Positions 48,269-57,672 of a stretch of DNA of 64,000 nt are shown here, piece after piece (positions within the stretch are counted from its first letter, which is position 1; every line of letters starts with the position of its first letter). The translations under genes and the position numbers were made by a program. Source of the DNA: Pantoea sp. 1.19 (GTDB taxonomy: Bacteria > Pseudomonadota > Gammaproteobacteria > Enterobacterales > Enterobacteriaceae); the NCBI RefSeq assembly GCF_001922585.1, contig NZ_MRBS01000002.1:186001-250000 (forward strand), given 5' to 3'. A model generated the notes under the pieces. The model saw nothing but the letters and a program-made list of their open reading frames with translations, made no database searches and was not told the DNA's origin.

Positions 48269-48618
48269 TCCTTTTCGCTCTCGCCGCCGGCGGGAGCCCC
48301 CTCGCTATGGCGAGGCGTCGGCCATGCCTGTTTTCGCTCCCGCCCCGCCGGCGCGCACATTTCCCGCTGCCGCGATGTGCCAACAGTGATAACAATTTGA
48401 TCTGAGAATGTGCAAAATTCGTTGCCACGTTAACGCGCTGACGCAGGGGTGATGACACGCAATGACGGCGCGCCCGTGCCCCCTGAATACTAATCATGCG
48501 CTTAATCAAATTTCGAAAAAAAAGTGCAGATGGATTGACAGCGGGTGCAGGCCTTATGGAATGGGGATCCAGGATTATCGCCACCCTACCACTCCCATTT
48601 TTTTGTGAAAATCAACTC

Positions 48619-48646
48619 TTGTGATGCACAGAATGCTGGCTAGAAT
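48619..48646 (+). promoter_or_regulatory. Candidate nrdA promoter
   Basis: -35 TTGTGA (48619-48624), 16-bp spacer, -10 TAGAAT (48641-48646). The start would fall near 48653, at the first NrdR-like box. The upstream part of this intergenic region (48269-48600) shows no gene. Confidence 0.55.
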
Positions 48647-48647
48647 A

Positions 48648-48695
48648 CTCCCTCATATAGTTGTTCAAACTTCCCGCACCCCCAATATATAGTGT
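48648..48695 (+). promoter_or_regulatory. Pair of NrdR boxes upstream of nrdA
   Basis: Two related 16-bp sites, 48648-48663 and 48680-48695, share ATATAGT with an offset of exactly 32 bp, about three helical turns. The second, CCCCAATATATAGTGT, is close to the NrdR consensus ACACWATATATWGTGT; the first is weaker. NrdR represses ribonucleotide reductase genes by binding such tandem boxes. Confidence 0.7.
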
Positions 48696-48735
48696 TTATC
48701 CACAGAGTTACTCACAATGAGTACCCTGTGCATAA
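48696..48735 (+). promoter_or_regulatory. Two inverted DnaA boxes upstream of nrdA
   Basis: TTATCCACA (48696-48704) is a perfect DnaA box on the plus strand. TGTGCATAA (48727-48735) is TTATGCACA on the minus strand. DnaA is known to bind and regulate the nrdAB promoter in E. coli, linking dNTP supply to replication initiation. Confidence 0.8.
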
Positions 48736-48777
48736 ATGGGGGATAGTTTTGTATTTCACGGACAGGTAAAACGCGAC

Positions 48778-51063
48778 ATGAATCAGAGTCTGCTTGTAAC
48801 CAAACGCGATGGCCGCACCGAGCGCATCAATCTCGACAAAATTCACCGCGTGCTCGACTGGGCGGCAGAGGGCCTGCACAACGTCTCCGTTTCACAGGTA
48901 GAACTGCGTTCGCACATCCAGTTTTACGACGGCATTAAGACCTCCGATATCCATGAAACGATCATCAAGGCCGCCGCCGATCTGATCTCGCGTGATGCGC
49001 CAGATTACCAATACCTGGCCGCACGCCTCGCCGTGTTTCACCTGCGTAAAAAAGCCTACGGCCAGTTTGAACCCCCGGCGCTGTTTGCGCACGTAAAACG
49101 GATGGTCGATCTCGGCAAGTATGATCCACACCTGCTGACCGACTATAGTGAAGAAGAGTTTGCGCTGATGGACGGCTTTCTTGACCACTGGCGTGATATG
49201 AACTTCTCCTACGCCGCAGTGAAGCAGCTGGAAGGCAAATATCTGGTGCAGAACCGCGTCACCGGCGATATCTATGAGAGCGCGCAGTTCCTGTATATCC
49301 TGGTCGCCGCCTGCCTGTTCTCCGGCTACCCGCGCGAGACGCGCCTTGACTACATTAAGCGCTTCTACGACGCCATCTCGACCTTTAAAATTTCGCTGCC
49401 GACGCCGATCATGTCCGGCGTCCGTACCCCAACCCGCCAGTTCAGCTCCTGCGTGCTGATCGAATGTGGCGATAGCCTGGATTCCATTAACGCCACCTCC
49501 AGCGCGATTGTGAAGTACGTTTCCCAGCGCGCCGGTATCGGCATTAACGCCGGACGCATTCGCGCGCTGGGCAGCCCGATCCGCGGCGGTGAAGCGTTTC
49601 ACACCGGCTGTATTCCGTTCTATAAACACTTCCAGACGGCGGTGAAGTCCTGTTCACAGGGTGGCGTACGCGGCGGCGCTGCGACGCTGTTCTATCCGAT
49701 GTGGCATCTGGAAGTCGAAAGCCTGCTGGTGCTGAAAAATAACCGCGGCGTAGAGGGCAACCGCGTGCGCCACATGGACTACGGCGTGCAGCTGAACAAA
49801 CTGATGTATCAGCGCCTGCTGAAAGGGGAAGATATTACCCTGTTCAGCCCCTCTGACGTGCCCGGGCTGTATGACGCTTTCTTTGCCGATCAAGACGAAT
49901 TTGAGCGCCTGTACACGCAGTATGAGCAGGACAGCAGCATCCGTAAGCAGCGTGTGAAAGCGGTCGATTTGTTCTCCCTGATGATGCAGGAACGCGCCTC
50001 GACCGGCCGGATTTACATCCAGAACGTCGACCACTGCAACACCCACAGCCCGTTTGACGCCCGCATTGCACCGGTTCGCCAGTCTAACCTGTGTCTGGAA
50101 ATTGCGCTGCCGACCAAACCGCTGGAAGACGTCAACGATGAGAACGGCGAAATCGCGCTCTGTACCCTGTCCGCCTTCAACCTCGGGGCGATTGACAGCC
50201 TCGACGATCTGGAAGAGCTGGCGGTGCTGGCGGTACGCGCGCTGGATGCGCTGCTCGACTATCAGGATTACCCGATCCCGGCCGCCCAGCGCGGCGCGAT
50301 GGGCCGGCGTACCCTCGGAATTGGCGTGATCAACTTTGCCTACTACCTGGCGAAGCACGGCGTGCGCTACTCCGACGGCAGCGCCAATAACCTGACCCAT
50401 AAAACGTTTGAAGCCATCCAGTACTATCTGCTGAAGGCCTCCAACGAGCTGGCGAAAGAGCAAGGCGCCTGCCCGTGGTTTAGCGAAACCACCTACGCGC
50501 AGGGCGTCATGCCGATCGACACCTACAAGAAAGACCTGGATGCGATTTGCAATGAGCCACTGCATCTCGACTGGGACGCGCTGCGCGAGCAGATCAAAAC
50601 GCACGGCCTGCGCAACTCTACGCTCTCGGCGCTGATGCCGTCTGAGACTTCGTCGCAGATCTCAAATGCCACTAACGGCATTGAGCCGCCGCGTGGACAC
50701 ATCAGCATTAAAGCCTCCAAAGACGGCATTCTGCGTCAGGTGGTGCCGGAGTATGAGCGCCTGAAAGATCAGTATGAGCTGCTGTGGGATATGCCGAACA
50801 ACGATGGCTATCTGCAGCTGGTTGGCCTAATGCAGAAGTTTATCGACCAGGCCATCTCGTCGAACACCAACTACGATCCGACGCGGTTCCCGAACGGTAA
50901 GGTGCCGATGAAGCAGCTGCTGAAAGATCTGCTGACGGCGTATAAGTTTGGGGTGAAAACTCTCTATTACCAAAACACCCGCGATGGTGCGGAAGATGCG
51001 CAGGATGACCTGGCACCCTCCATCCAGGACGACGGCTGCGAAAGCGGCGCGTGCAAAATCTGA
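48778..51063 (+). CDS. nrdA: Class Ia ribonucleoside-diphosphate reductase subunit alpha
   Basis: 761 residues, same length as E. coli. It reduces ribonucleotides to deoxyribonucleotides under aerobic conditions. The N-terminal ATP cone (allosteric activity site) is at 5-95. Active-site cysteines are in SSCVLIECGDS, NLCLEIALP and ALCTLSAFN, and the C-terminal redox pair is in CESGACKI. The ATG at 48778 (MNQSLLVTKRDG) matches the family; an in-frame GTG/ATG-type start at 48736 would be an extension. Confidence 0.98.
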   Translation: MNQSLLVTKRDGRTERINLDKIHRVLDWAAEGLHNVSVSQVELRSHIQFYDGIKTSDIHETIIKAAADLISRDAPDYQYLAARLAVFHLRKKAYGQFEPPALFAHVKRMVDLGKYDPHLLTDYSEEEFALMDGFLDHWRDMNFSYAAVKQLEGKYLVQNRVTGDIYESAQFLYILVAACLFSGYPRETRLDYIKRFYDAISTFKISLPTPIMSGVRTPTRQFSSCVLIECGDSLDSINATSSAIVKYVSQRAGIGINAGRIRALGSPIRGGEAFHTGCIPFYKHFQTAVKSCSQGGVRGGAATLFYPMWHLEVESLLVLKNNRGVEGNRVRHMDYGVQLNKLMYQRLLKGEDITLFSPSDVPGLYDAFFADQDEFERLYTQYEQDSSIRKQRVKAVDLFSLMMQERASTGRIYIQNVDHCNTHSPFDARIAPVRQSNLCLEIALPTKPLEDVNDENGEIALCTLSAFNLGAIDSLDDLEELAVLAVRALDALLDYQDYPIPAAQRGAMGRRTLGIGVINFAYYLAKHGVRYSDGSANNLTHKTFEAIQYYLLKASNELAKEQGACPWFSETTYAQGVMPIDTYKKDLDAICNEPLHLDWDALREQIKTHGLRNSTLSALMPSETSSQISNATNGIEPPRGHISIKASKDGILRQVVPEYERLKDQYELLWDMPNNDGYLQLVGLMQKFIDQAISSNTNYDPTRFPNGKVPMKQLLKDLLTAYKFGVKTLYYQNTRDGAEDAQDDLAPSIQDDGCESGACKI

Positions 51064-51073
51064 TCGCGCCGAC

Positions 51074-51093
51074 GGGCCGGTGCACACCGGCCC
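51074..51093. other. Hairpin in the nrdA-nrdB gap
   Basis: Perfect 9-bp stem GGGCCGGTG / CACCGGCCC with a two-base loop, 10 bases after the nrdA stop and about 40 before nrdB. No T run follows. It may stabilise upstream mRNA or set the subunit ratio. Confidence 0.55.
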
Positions 51094-51132
51094 TGCTCCG
51101 TTGCGCGTAACGACCTACTTTGGATTTGAATC

Positions 51133-52263
51133 ATGGCCTATACCACTTTTTCACAGAACAAAAACGATCAGCTGAGCGAGCCGATGTTTTTCGGCCAGCC
51201 GGTGAACGTTGCCCGCTATGACCAGCAGAAATACGATATTTTTGAAAAGCTGATCGAGAAACAGCTCTCCTTTTTCTGGCGTCCGGAAGAGGTCGACGTC
51301 TCGCGCGATCGCATCGACTACCAGGCTCTGCCGGATCATGAAAAACACATTTTTATCAGCAATCTGAAATACCAGACCCTGCTGGACTCGATCCAGGGAC
51401 GCAGCCCGAACGTGGCGCTACTGCCGCTGATCTCCATTCCGGAGCTGGAAACCTGGGTTGAAACCTGGGCGTTTTCCGAAACGATCCACTCGCGCTCATA
51501 CACCCACATTATCCGCAACATCGTTAACGATCCGGCGCTGGTGTTTGATGACATCGTCACCAATGAGCAGATTCTGTCGCGGGCGAAAGACATTTCCGGC
51601 TATTACGACGATCTGATTGAGATGACCAACTACTGGCATCTGCTGGGCGAAGGTCAGCACCAGGTGAACGGCAAAACCGTGACCGTCAGCCTGCGTGCAC
51701 TGAAAAAGCAGCTCTATCTGTGCCTGATGAGCGTCAACGCGCTGGAAGCAATTCGTTTCTACGTCAGCTTCGCCTGCTCCTTTGCCTTCGCCGAACGCGA
51801 GCTGATGGAGGGCAATGCCAAAATTATCCGCCTGATCGCCCGTGATGAAGCGCTGCACCTGACCGGCACCCAGCATATGCTGAATCTGCTGCGCAGCGGC
51901 ACCGACGATCCGGAAATGGCCGACATTGCCGAAGAGTGTCGCCAGCAGTGCTATGACCTGTTTGTGCTGGCGGCGGAGCAGGAAAAAGAGTGGGCCGAAT
52001 ACCTGTTCAGCGGCGGCTCCATGATCGGTCTGAACAAAGATATTCTCTGCCAATATATCGAGTACATCACCAATATCCGTATGCAGGCGGTGGGGTTGGA
52101 TCTGCCGTTTAAAACCCGATCTAACCCGATTCCGTGGATCAACAGCTGGCTGGTATCAGACAATGTGCAGGTGGCGCCGCAGGAAGTGGAAGTCAGCTCC
52201 TATCTGGTCGGGCAGATCGACTCTTCCGTCGACGCCGACGATCTGAGCGATTTTCAACTGTAA
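51133..52263 (+). CDS. nrdB: Class Ia ribonucleoside-diphosphate reductase subunit beta
   Basis: 376 residues, same as E. coli. It holds the diiron-tyrosyl radical cofactor. The radical Tyr and iron ligands lie in [20 protein letters not shown]; further ligands are in FAERELMEG and [12 protein letters not shown]. The C-terminal tail ([11 protein letters not shown]) binds NrdA. It follows nrdA in one operon and precedes yfaE by three bases. Confidence 0.98.
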   Translation: MAYTTFSQNKNDQLSEPMFFGQPVNVARYDQQKYDIFEKLIEKQLSFFWRPEEVDVSRDRIDYQALPDHEKHIFISNLKYQTLLDSIQGRSPNVALLPLISIPELETWVETWAFSETIHSRSYTHIIRNIVNDPALVFDDIVTNEQILSRAKDISGYYDDLIEMTNYWHLLGEGQHQVNGKTVTVSLRALKKQLYLCLMSVNALEAIRFYVSFACSFAFAERELMEGNAKIIRLIARDEALHLTGTQHMLNLLRSGTDDPEMADIAEECRQQCYDLFVLAAEQEKEWAEYLFSGGSMIGLNKDILCQYIEYITNIRMQAVGLDLPFKTRSNPIPWINSWLVSDNVQVAPQEVEVSSYLVGQIDSSVDADDLSDFQL

Positions 52264-52266
52264 GCC

Positions 52267-52524
52267 ATGGCCGCCACCATCATTCTGCGCGCCTCCGGTG
52301 CGCAGCTGGAGTGCCGTGAAGAGCATCCCAGCCTGTTAGACGCGCTGGAGTCGCACAATGTGCGCGTGGAATATCAGTGTCGGGAAGGCTACTGCGGCTC
52401 CTGCCGCACCCGATTGCTAAAGGGCCAGGTATGCTACCAGGCCCAGCCGTTGGCGTTTATTCAACAGGGCGAGATTTTGCCCTGCTGCTGCCAGCCCGAC
52501 GGTGATATCGAAATCGAGCTGTAG
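52267..52524 (+). CDS. yfaE: 2Fe-2S ferredoxin YfaE
   Basis: 85 residues. Plant-type ferredoxin fold with the cluster cysteines in CREGYCGSC and a distal Cys in LPCCCQPDGD. It maintains the NrdB diferric-tyrosyl cofactor in E. coli. It starts three bases after nrdB, so it is cotranscribed and probably coupled. Confidence 0.95.
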   Translation: MAATIILRASGAQLECREEHPSLLDALESHNVRVEYQCREGYCGSCRTRLLKGQVCYQAQPLAFIQQGEILPCCCQPDGDIEIEL

Positions 52525-52550
52525 CTGACGCCGCACCGGCGGCGTCAGCT
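52523..52550. other. Hairpin between convergent yfaE and yfaY
   Basis: Perfect 12-bp stem AGCTGACGCCGC / GCGGCGTCAGCT with loop ACCG. It covers the yfaE stop and the last yfaY codons. There is no T run on either side. Confidence 0.6.
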
Positions 52551-53732
52551 GCGCAGCGTCTCCAGCACGTCAACCCAGCCTTCGCCAGCGCCCGGATCCA
52601 TCTGCAATAGCCAGCGCCGCAGCAGGTTCATCGCCAGCATCGCCGCCGTTTCCTGCTGAATGCGCCGGCTGTGCTGCTGTACCGGCAGCCTGACCCGCAG
52701 CGCCCAGCCGCCCTCCGGCGTATGCAGCGCCAGCGCCAGCACGCCTGCGTCATCCAGCGTCCCAATGCTCAGCGCCAGCGCCGCGCCGCTGGCCGCCGTG
52801 CGCGCCGCCAGCGCGCGCAGCGAGACCGGCCCTTCCGCCAGCACTTCGCCGCGTTCCAGCGCGACCGCGCCGCTCGCCAGCTGCCACTGCAGCAGACCGG
52901 CGGTGAACTGTTCACTGACCCGCAGGCGCAATCCGCGCGCATCCAGCAGCCGGGCCAGGCGGGCCGGCAGCCCGACAGTACCCTCAAAGATCAGGCTCTC
53001 ACCGGCGATGTCACGCACCTGTTGGAACAGGGCTTCCATGCGCGGGCGCTGCGATGCCGGGCCGGTGAGCTTCAGCTCAATGATCGGCATTGAGGAGCGG
53101 TAACCCAGCACCACGCCGTCCGGCAGCGCGAGGCGATCCAGCTCGCTGGCCAGATCGCTTTCGCCGCGGCCAAAGGTGGTCAGCCGCAGGCACAGTGGCG
53201 GATCGCCCAGCGTGTAGTGCTGCTGCAGGCGCGGAATAATCTCGTCCGTGACCATCTTTTTGAACTCGCTGGGCACGCCGGGCGTAAAGAACAGCCAGCA
53301 GCGGTTCAGCCGCAGGGCAAAACCACAGGCGGTGCCCACTGGGTTGTTGATCATCTCCGCTCCCTGTGGGATCTCCGCCTGCTTGCGGTTGCTGGCCGCC
53401 ATCGCCCTACCGCGGCGGGCAAACCACGCCTCCATTTCTGCCAGCCAGCCCGCGTGGAGTTCCAGCGGTACGCCCGCCGCCTGCGCCGCCGCCTGTGCGC
53501 TCAGATCATCGCTGGTCGGACCGAGGCCGCCGTTAACGATCAGCACATCTGCCTGCTGGCTACGGTCAATCAGCGCCGCTACGAGGTCCGGTAGCGCATC
53601 GCCAACCGTGGTGCGGCTGCGCATTGGTAAGCCGCGTTCAAACAGCGTATCCGCCAGCCACGCGGCGTTGGTATCCACAATCTGGCCGTGCAGCACTTCG
53701 TCGCCGGTCGCCAGCATTTCCACTCTGATCAT
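52545..53732 (-). CDS. yfaY: CinA-like protein YfaY
   Basis: 395 residues (E. coli 400). The N-terminal MoaB/Mog-like (competence-damage CinA) domain is plain: MIRVEMLATGDEVLHGQIVDTNAAW and VNGGLGPTSDD. In CinA proteins this type of domain acts as a pyrophosphatase on nucleotide sugars such as ADP-ribose; the C-terminal part lacks a clear deamidase motif. The ATG at 53732 with GGGAGAGA upstream is preferred over 53888, which lies across the elaB terminator. Confidence 0.92.
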   Translation of the reverse strand: MIRVEMLATGDEVLHGQIVDTNAAWLADTLFERGLPMRSRTTVGDALPDLVAALIDRSQQADVLIVNGGLGPTSDDLSAQAAAQAAGVPLELHAGWLAEMEAWFARRGRAMAASNRKQAEIPQGAEMINNPVGTACGFALRLNRCWLFFTPGVPSEFKKMVTDEIIPRLQQHYTLGDPPLCLRLTTFGRGESDLASELDRLALPDGVVLGYRSSMPIIELKLTGPASQRPRMEALFQQVRDIAGESLIFEGTVGLPARLARLLDARGLRLRVSEQFTAGLLQWQLASGAVALERGEVLAEGPVSLRALAARTAASGAALALSIGTLDDAGVLALALHTPEGGWALRVRLPVQQHSRRIQQETAAMLAMNLLRRWLLQMDPGAGEGWVDVLETLRS

Positions 53733-53839
53733 GTGTCTCTCCCGGTTATTGCCTGCGGCCACTTTAAAAACCTCACCGGCAGAAGACAACCACTTCTGCC
53801 GCTTCCGCCGACGCCGGCCCATCGTGCGGCCCGGCGTGC

Positions 53840-53868
53840 AAAAAAAAACGGCGCCCACAGGGCGCCGT
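53840..53868 (-). terminator. Rho-independent terminator of elaB
   Basis: Stem ACGGCGCCC / GGGCGCCGT (53848-53856 with 53860-53868), loop ACA. On the minus strand it is followed by about nine T. It separates elaB from yfaY. Confidence 0.88.
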
Positions 53869-53888
53869 AACGTGTCGGGCCGCGCCAC

Positions 53889-54188
53889 TCAGCGGCGTAA
53901 CAGTAAGCCAAATACGAGGCCAATAGCGGCACCGATACCCACCCCCTGCCACGGTTTATCGTGGACGTAATCGTCGGCGCGGGTCACCGCCTGGCGAGCG
54001 CGGTAATAGGTGCTGTCTGAGGCGTGGCTGACGCGGGATTTCACGTCGTTCAACGCCGCCTCCGCGCGGGCCTTCAGCTCCAGATACTTCTGATCGGCAG
54101 GATCGCCGGAAGACTTCAACACTTCTTCGAGGGTGTCGGTCAACAGCGTAATATCGTCATCCAGCGTGTTCTCGATCGGTTTAGCCAT
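53889..54188 (-). CDS. elaB: ElaB/YqjD/YgaM family stress response membrane protein
   Basis: 99 residues (E. coli 101). The cytoplasmic helical part (LTDTLEEVLKSSGDPADQKY, ASDSTYYRARQAV) is followed by a C-terminal transmembrane anchor (GVGIGAAIGLVFGLLLRR). The family binds ribosomes at the inner membrane in stationary phase and helps stress tolerance. The ATG at 54188 has GGAGGAAG just before it; the ATG at 54200 lies inside that site and is unlikely. It has its own terminator. Confidence 0.93.
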   Translation of the reverse strand: MAKPIENTLDDDITLLTDTLEEVLKSSGDPADQKYLELKARAEAALNDVKSRVSHASDSTYYRARQAVTRADDYVHDKPWQGVGIGAAIGLVFGLLLRR

Positions 54189-54387
54189 TTCTTCCTCCAT
54201 GGTGTTATCGACTTCAGGTCACATTTACTATAGACCCTCTCACCGCGAACGGCGGAAATACCTGGGATTATTCGATTAATCTGATAAATTGCGGTGAGCT
54301 GAATTTTTAGAAAAACGGGCTGTCGTACCCTGTTCAGCTGGCTCAACAGCCTTACCATTCTGATCACCTGGGGAACGTATTTCTGGT

Positions 54388-56049
54388 ATGAATCGAAGAC
54401 TGTTTATGAAAGCATCCGTGGCCTGTGCGGCCGTTAGTAGCCTCTCCGGATTCTCCGCACTCTTCTCGCGCTATGCGCTGGCAGAGACCACCATCGCCGA
54501 CGGGCGGGCCCGCGCCTTTGACTACGATGTGCTGCGTAACATGGCCGCAGACCTCGCCCGACAGCCCTGGAGCGGCGCACCGGGTCCGCTACCGGACACG
54601 CTGGCGACGCTCACGCCACAGGCTTACAACGCCATTCAGTACGACGCCAACCACTCGCTGTGGAACGGCAACGGCCCGGATCGCCAGCTGGATGCGCAGT
54701 TTTTCCACGTGGGTATGGGCTTTAAGCGCCGGATCCGCATGTTTGCGGTGGATGCCGCCAGCCGCGAGGCCCGCGAGGTGCACTACCGTCCCGAGCTGTT
54801 TAATTATCAGAAAACCGCGGTCGACGTGAAGCAGCTGGAAGGCAAAAACGATCTCGGCTTTGCCGGCTTTCGCGTCTTTAAGCGACCGGAGCTGGCGCGC
54901 CGCGACATTGTCTCCTTCCTCGGCGCCAGCTATTTCCGCGCGGTGGACGATACCTGGCAATATGGCCTGTCGGCCCGCGGGGTGGCCGTCAACACCTTCA
55001 CCAACGGCCAGGAGGAGTTTCCGGACTTTACCGCCTTCTGGTTTGAAACGCCCGCGGCCGGTGACACCACCTTTGTGGTCTACGCCCTGCTGGACGGCCC
55101 CAGCGTCACCGGCGCCTTTAAATTCACCATCGATTGCGAAGCGCAGCGAGTGGTGATGGCAATCGACAATCACCTGTTTGCCCGCAAAGACATTGCGCAG
55201 CTGGGCATCGCACCGATGACCAGTATGTTCAGCTGCGGCACCAACGAGCGCCGGATGTGCGATACCATCCATCCGCAGATTCATGACTCCGACCGGCTGG
55301 CGATGTGGACCGGCAGCGGCGAGTGGATTTGCCGCCCGCTGAATAACCCGCAAAAGCTGCAGTTCAATGCCTATCAGGATAATAATCCGCGCGGATTCGG
55401 GCTGTTGCAGCTCGATCACAACTTTGACACCTATCAGGATGTGATGGGCTGGTACGATAAACGCCCCAGCCTGTGGGTCGAACCGCAGGGCAAATGGGGC
55501 AAAGGCGCTATCAATTTGATGGAGATCCCCACCACCGGCGAAACGCTGGACAATATCGTCTGCTTCTGGCAGCCGGACGAGCCGATCAAGGCCGGTAGCG
55601 ATCACCACTTTGCCTATACGCTCTACTGGAGCGCCCTGCCGCCGGTGCAAAGCCAGCTGGCGCGGGTGAAAGCCACCCGGACCGGCATGGGCGGCTTTCC
55701 GGAGGGCTGGGCGCCGGGCGAACATTACCCGCAGGTCTGGGCGCGTCGCTTTGCCGTGGATTTTATCGGGGGCGATCTTGCCGCCGCGGCGCCGAAGGGC
55801 ATAGAGCCGGTGATCACCGTCTCTTCCGGCACCGTTAAGCAGGTGGAGATCCTGTATGTTGAACCGATGAAAGGCTTCCGCATTCAGTTTGACTGGTATC
55901 CGACCAGCGACGCCAGCGGCCCGGTGGACATGCGTATGTTCCTGCGCGCCCAAGGCGAAACGCTCAGCGAAACCTGGCTCTATCAGTACTTCCCCCCGCC
56001 GGCCGAAAAGCGCCGCTACGTGGACGATCGGGTGATGACCATCAGCTGA
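54388..56049 (+). CDS. opgD: Glucan biosynthesis protein OpgD
   Basis: 553 residues (E. coli 551). Periplasmic protein that shapes the length of osmoregulated periplasmic glucans; recent work assigns the OpgD/OpgG family as glucanases. A Tat signal is visible: RRLFMK then a hydrophobic stretch ending near YALAET. Long matches to E. coli include [24 protein letters not shown] and [19 protein letters not shown] segments. In E. coli the gene is far away; here it lies between elaB and elaA. Its last eight bases overlap convergent elaA. Confidence 0.94.
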   Translation: MNRRLFMKASVACAAVSSLSGFSALFSRYALAETTIADGRARAFDYDVLRNMAADLARQPWSGAPGPLPDTLATLTPQAYNAIQYDANHSLWNGNGPDRQLDAQFFHVGMGFKRRIRMFAVDAASREAREVHYRPELFNYQKTAVDVKQLEGKNDLGFAGFRVFKRPELARRDIVSFLGASYFRAVDDTWQYGLSARGVAVNTFTNGQEEFPDFTAFWFETPAAGDTTFVVYALLDGPSVTGAFKFTIDCEAQRVVMAIDNHLFARKDIAQLGIAPMTSMFSCGTNERRMCDTIHPQIHDSDRLAMWTGSGEWICRPLNNPQKLQFNAYQDNNPRGFGLLQLDHNFDTYQDVMGWYDKRPSLWVEPQGKWGKGAINLMEIPTTGETLDNIVCFWQPDEPIKAGSDHHFAYTLYWSALPPVQSQLARVKATRTGMGGFPEGWAPGEHYPQVWARRFAVDFIGGDLAAAAPKGIEPVITVSSGTVKQVEILYVEPMKGFRIQFDWYPTSDASGPVDMRMFLRAQGETLSETWLYQYFPPPAEKRRYVDDRVMTIS

Positions 56050-56527
56050 GCCTGCCGGGTGGGATCTGCCCGTCGGGTGCAATGCGCAGCATGTCCAGAT
56101 GCGGGATGTTATCTTCCAGATAGATCTCGCTCTGTGCCGCGAAGCCCAGTCCGGCATAGAATGGCTGCAGGTGCGCCTGTGCCGCCAGCGCTACCGGCCG
56201 CCCCGGCCAGTGCCGCTCGCAGCCGGCCAGCGCCTGCTGCATCAGCTGCCGTCCCAGCCCCAGCCCGCGCGCCCGGGGAGCAATCACCACTCGGCCGATC
56301 TTCACCGCTGCGCCGTCGCTATCCGGCGCCAGCAGGCGCGCGCAGGCCACCAGCTCACCGTTGCGCCGACCCAGCAGGTGACGGTTCTCCCCGGCCAGAT
56401 CGGCGCCGTCAAGATCCTGATAGGGGCAGGCCTGCTCAACGATAAACACTGCGTTGCGCAGGGCTAACAGGGCATACAAATCCTCCTTGCTCAGTTCGCG
56501 CTGATGCAGGTCGTGCCACTGCAACAT
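56042..56527 (-). CDS. elaA: GNAT family N-acetyltransferase ElaA
   Basis: 161 residues (E. coli 153). The acetyl-CoA binding motif is [20 protein letters not shown], and the family N-terminus [22 protein letters not shown] is clear. Its natural substrate is unknown. It is convergent with opgD (8-bp overlap) and lies 26 bases after the MFS gene upstream, so it may be transcribed with it. Confidence 0.93.
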   Translation of the reverse strand: MLQWHDLHQRELSKEDLYALLALRNAVFIVEQACPYQDLDGADLAGENRHLLGRRNGELVACARLLAPDSDGAAVKIGRVVIAPRARGLGLGRQLMQQALAGCERHWPGRPVALAAQAHLQPFYAGLGFAAQSEIYLEDNIPHLDMLRIAPDGQIPPGRLS

Positions 56528-56553
56528 AACAGACTCCTTATCCTTTCATCGTT

Positions 56554-57672
56554 TCAGGTGCGCTGCGGGGAGGCGAACAGTGCCTGCAGGGTAAAGGCGC
56601 CGCAGCCGACCGCGGCAAACCACGCCAGCCCGTGCGGGGTCACGGTCATCGCCCAACCGGCCAGCGCCGGACCAATCAGTGCGCCCAGCCCCCACGCTAC
56701 CGACAGCATCGCATAAACGCCGGCCAGCGTCGCACCCTGAAAACGCTCCCCCACCAGGGTGATGATCAGGGTATAGATCCCAACGAATACGCCCCCCCAA
56801 AGAAACAGCACGCTCCACGCCAGCACGGGGTGAGCCAGCACCAGCGGCCACGCCACCGCCCCGAGCGTGGAGATCAGGGCCAGGCCAGTCATCAGCGGAC
56901 GGCGCGGCAGGCGGTCGGCGAGCCAGCCAATTGGCAGCTGCAGCACAATAGCCCCCAGCAGGAGTACCGCGATCAGCTGCGTCGCCGCTGCCTCTGACCA
57001 GCCCAGCGAGATGGCATATATCGCCAGCAGGTTCATGCCGGCGGACTCCAGCGCCGCGTTGAGTAGCGTTGCCCCCAGCGCCAGGGGGATCAGCCGCAGC
57101 CAGTGCACCAGTGAGCGGCGCGTCTCTCGTCCGGCGGGCAGTGGCGACAGCCGTACGCTAAGCAGACTGGCAGCAGCCAGCAGCGCCAGCGCCGCGGCGC
57201 TGAGAAACGCCGCTGCACCGCCGCTGCCCAACAGGCCGATCAGCAGCGGTCCGAGCGCAAACCCTAACGATAGCATCGCGGTATAGGCCGCCATGGTTCG
57301 CGCCCGCTGTGCGTCCACCGCCTGGTGGTTAAGCCAGGTTTCTGCTACCACCAGTATCACCTCGCTGGCCATGCCCACCAGCAGCCGCAGCAGAAACCAG
57401 CTCCACAGCGGCAACAGCGGAAACAGTAAAAACAGCACCACCAGCGACAACAGCGCCGTCAGCATCAGCGTTTTGGCCGCCAGGCGGCGGGCCAGCATCG
57501 GTAACGCCGGCGCGATCAGCAGGACGCCCAGCGCGTGCATCGCCGCATTGATACCGATCGCCGCTTCGCTGTAGCCCACGGCCGACAGCCTCAGTGCAAT
57601 CAGCGGCGCGCTAAGGCCGTAAGTCAGGCCGAAGATCGCCACGGTCAGCATCACCGCCAGCGCCGCCCTCAA
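56554..57672 (-). CDS. MFS transporter (YcaD-like family)
   Basis: 372 residues with about 12 transmembrane helices and short loops. Resembles YcaD-type major facilitators (VVAETWLNHQA in helix 4-5, LPIGWLADRLPRR after helix 8). The TTG at 57672 is chosen: it overlaps the stop of the upstream gene as TTGA and has AGGAGAGAG at ideal distance. The next candidate, ATG 57651, would cut helix 1. Substrate is unknown. Coupled translation ties it to the papain-like membrane protein upstream. Confidence 0.85.
   Translation of the reverse strand: MRAALAVMLTVAIFGLTYGLSAPLIALRLSAVGYSEAAIGINAAMHALGVLLIAPALPMLARRLAAKTLMLTALLSLVVLFLLFPLLPLWSWFLLRLLVGMASEVILVVAETWLNHQAVDAQRARTMAAYTAMLSLGFALGPLLIGLLGSGGAAAFLSAAALALLAAASLLSVRLSPLPAGRETRRSLVHWLRLIPLALGATLLNAALESAGMNLLAIYAISLGWSEAAATQLIAVLLLGAIVLQLPIGWLADRLPRRPLMTGLALISTLGAVAWPLVLAHPVLAWSVLFLWGGVFVGIYTLIITLVGERFQGATLAGVYAMLSVAWGLGALIGPALAGWAMTVTPHGLAWFAAVGCGAFTLQALFASPQRT

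Noticed and set aside
54589..56157. 522-codon minus-strand frame over opgD
   Set aside because: Shadow of opgD, which has strong family matches throughout.
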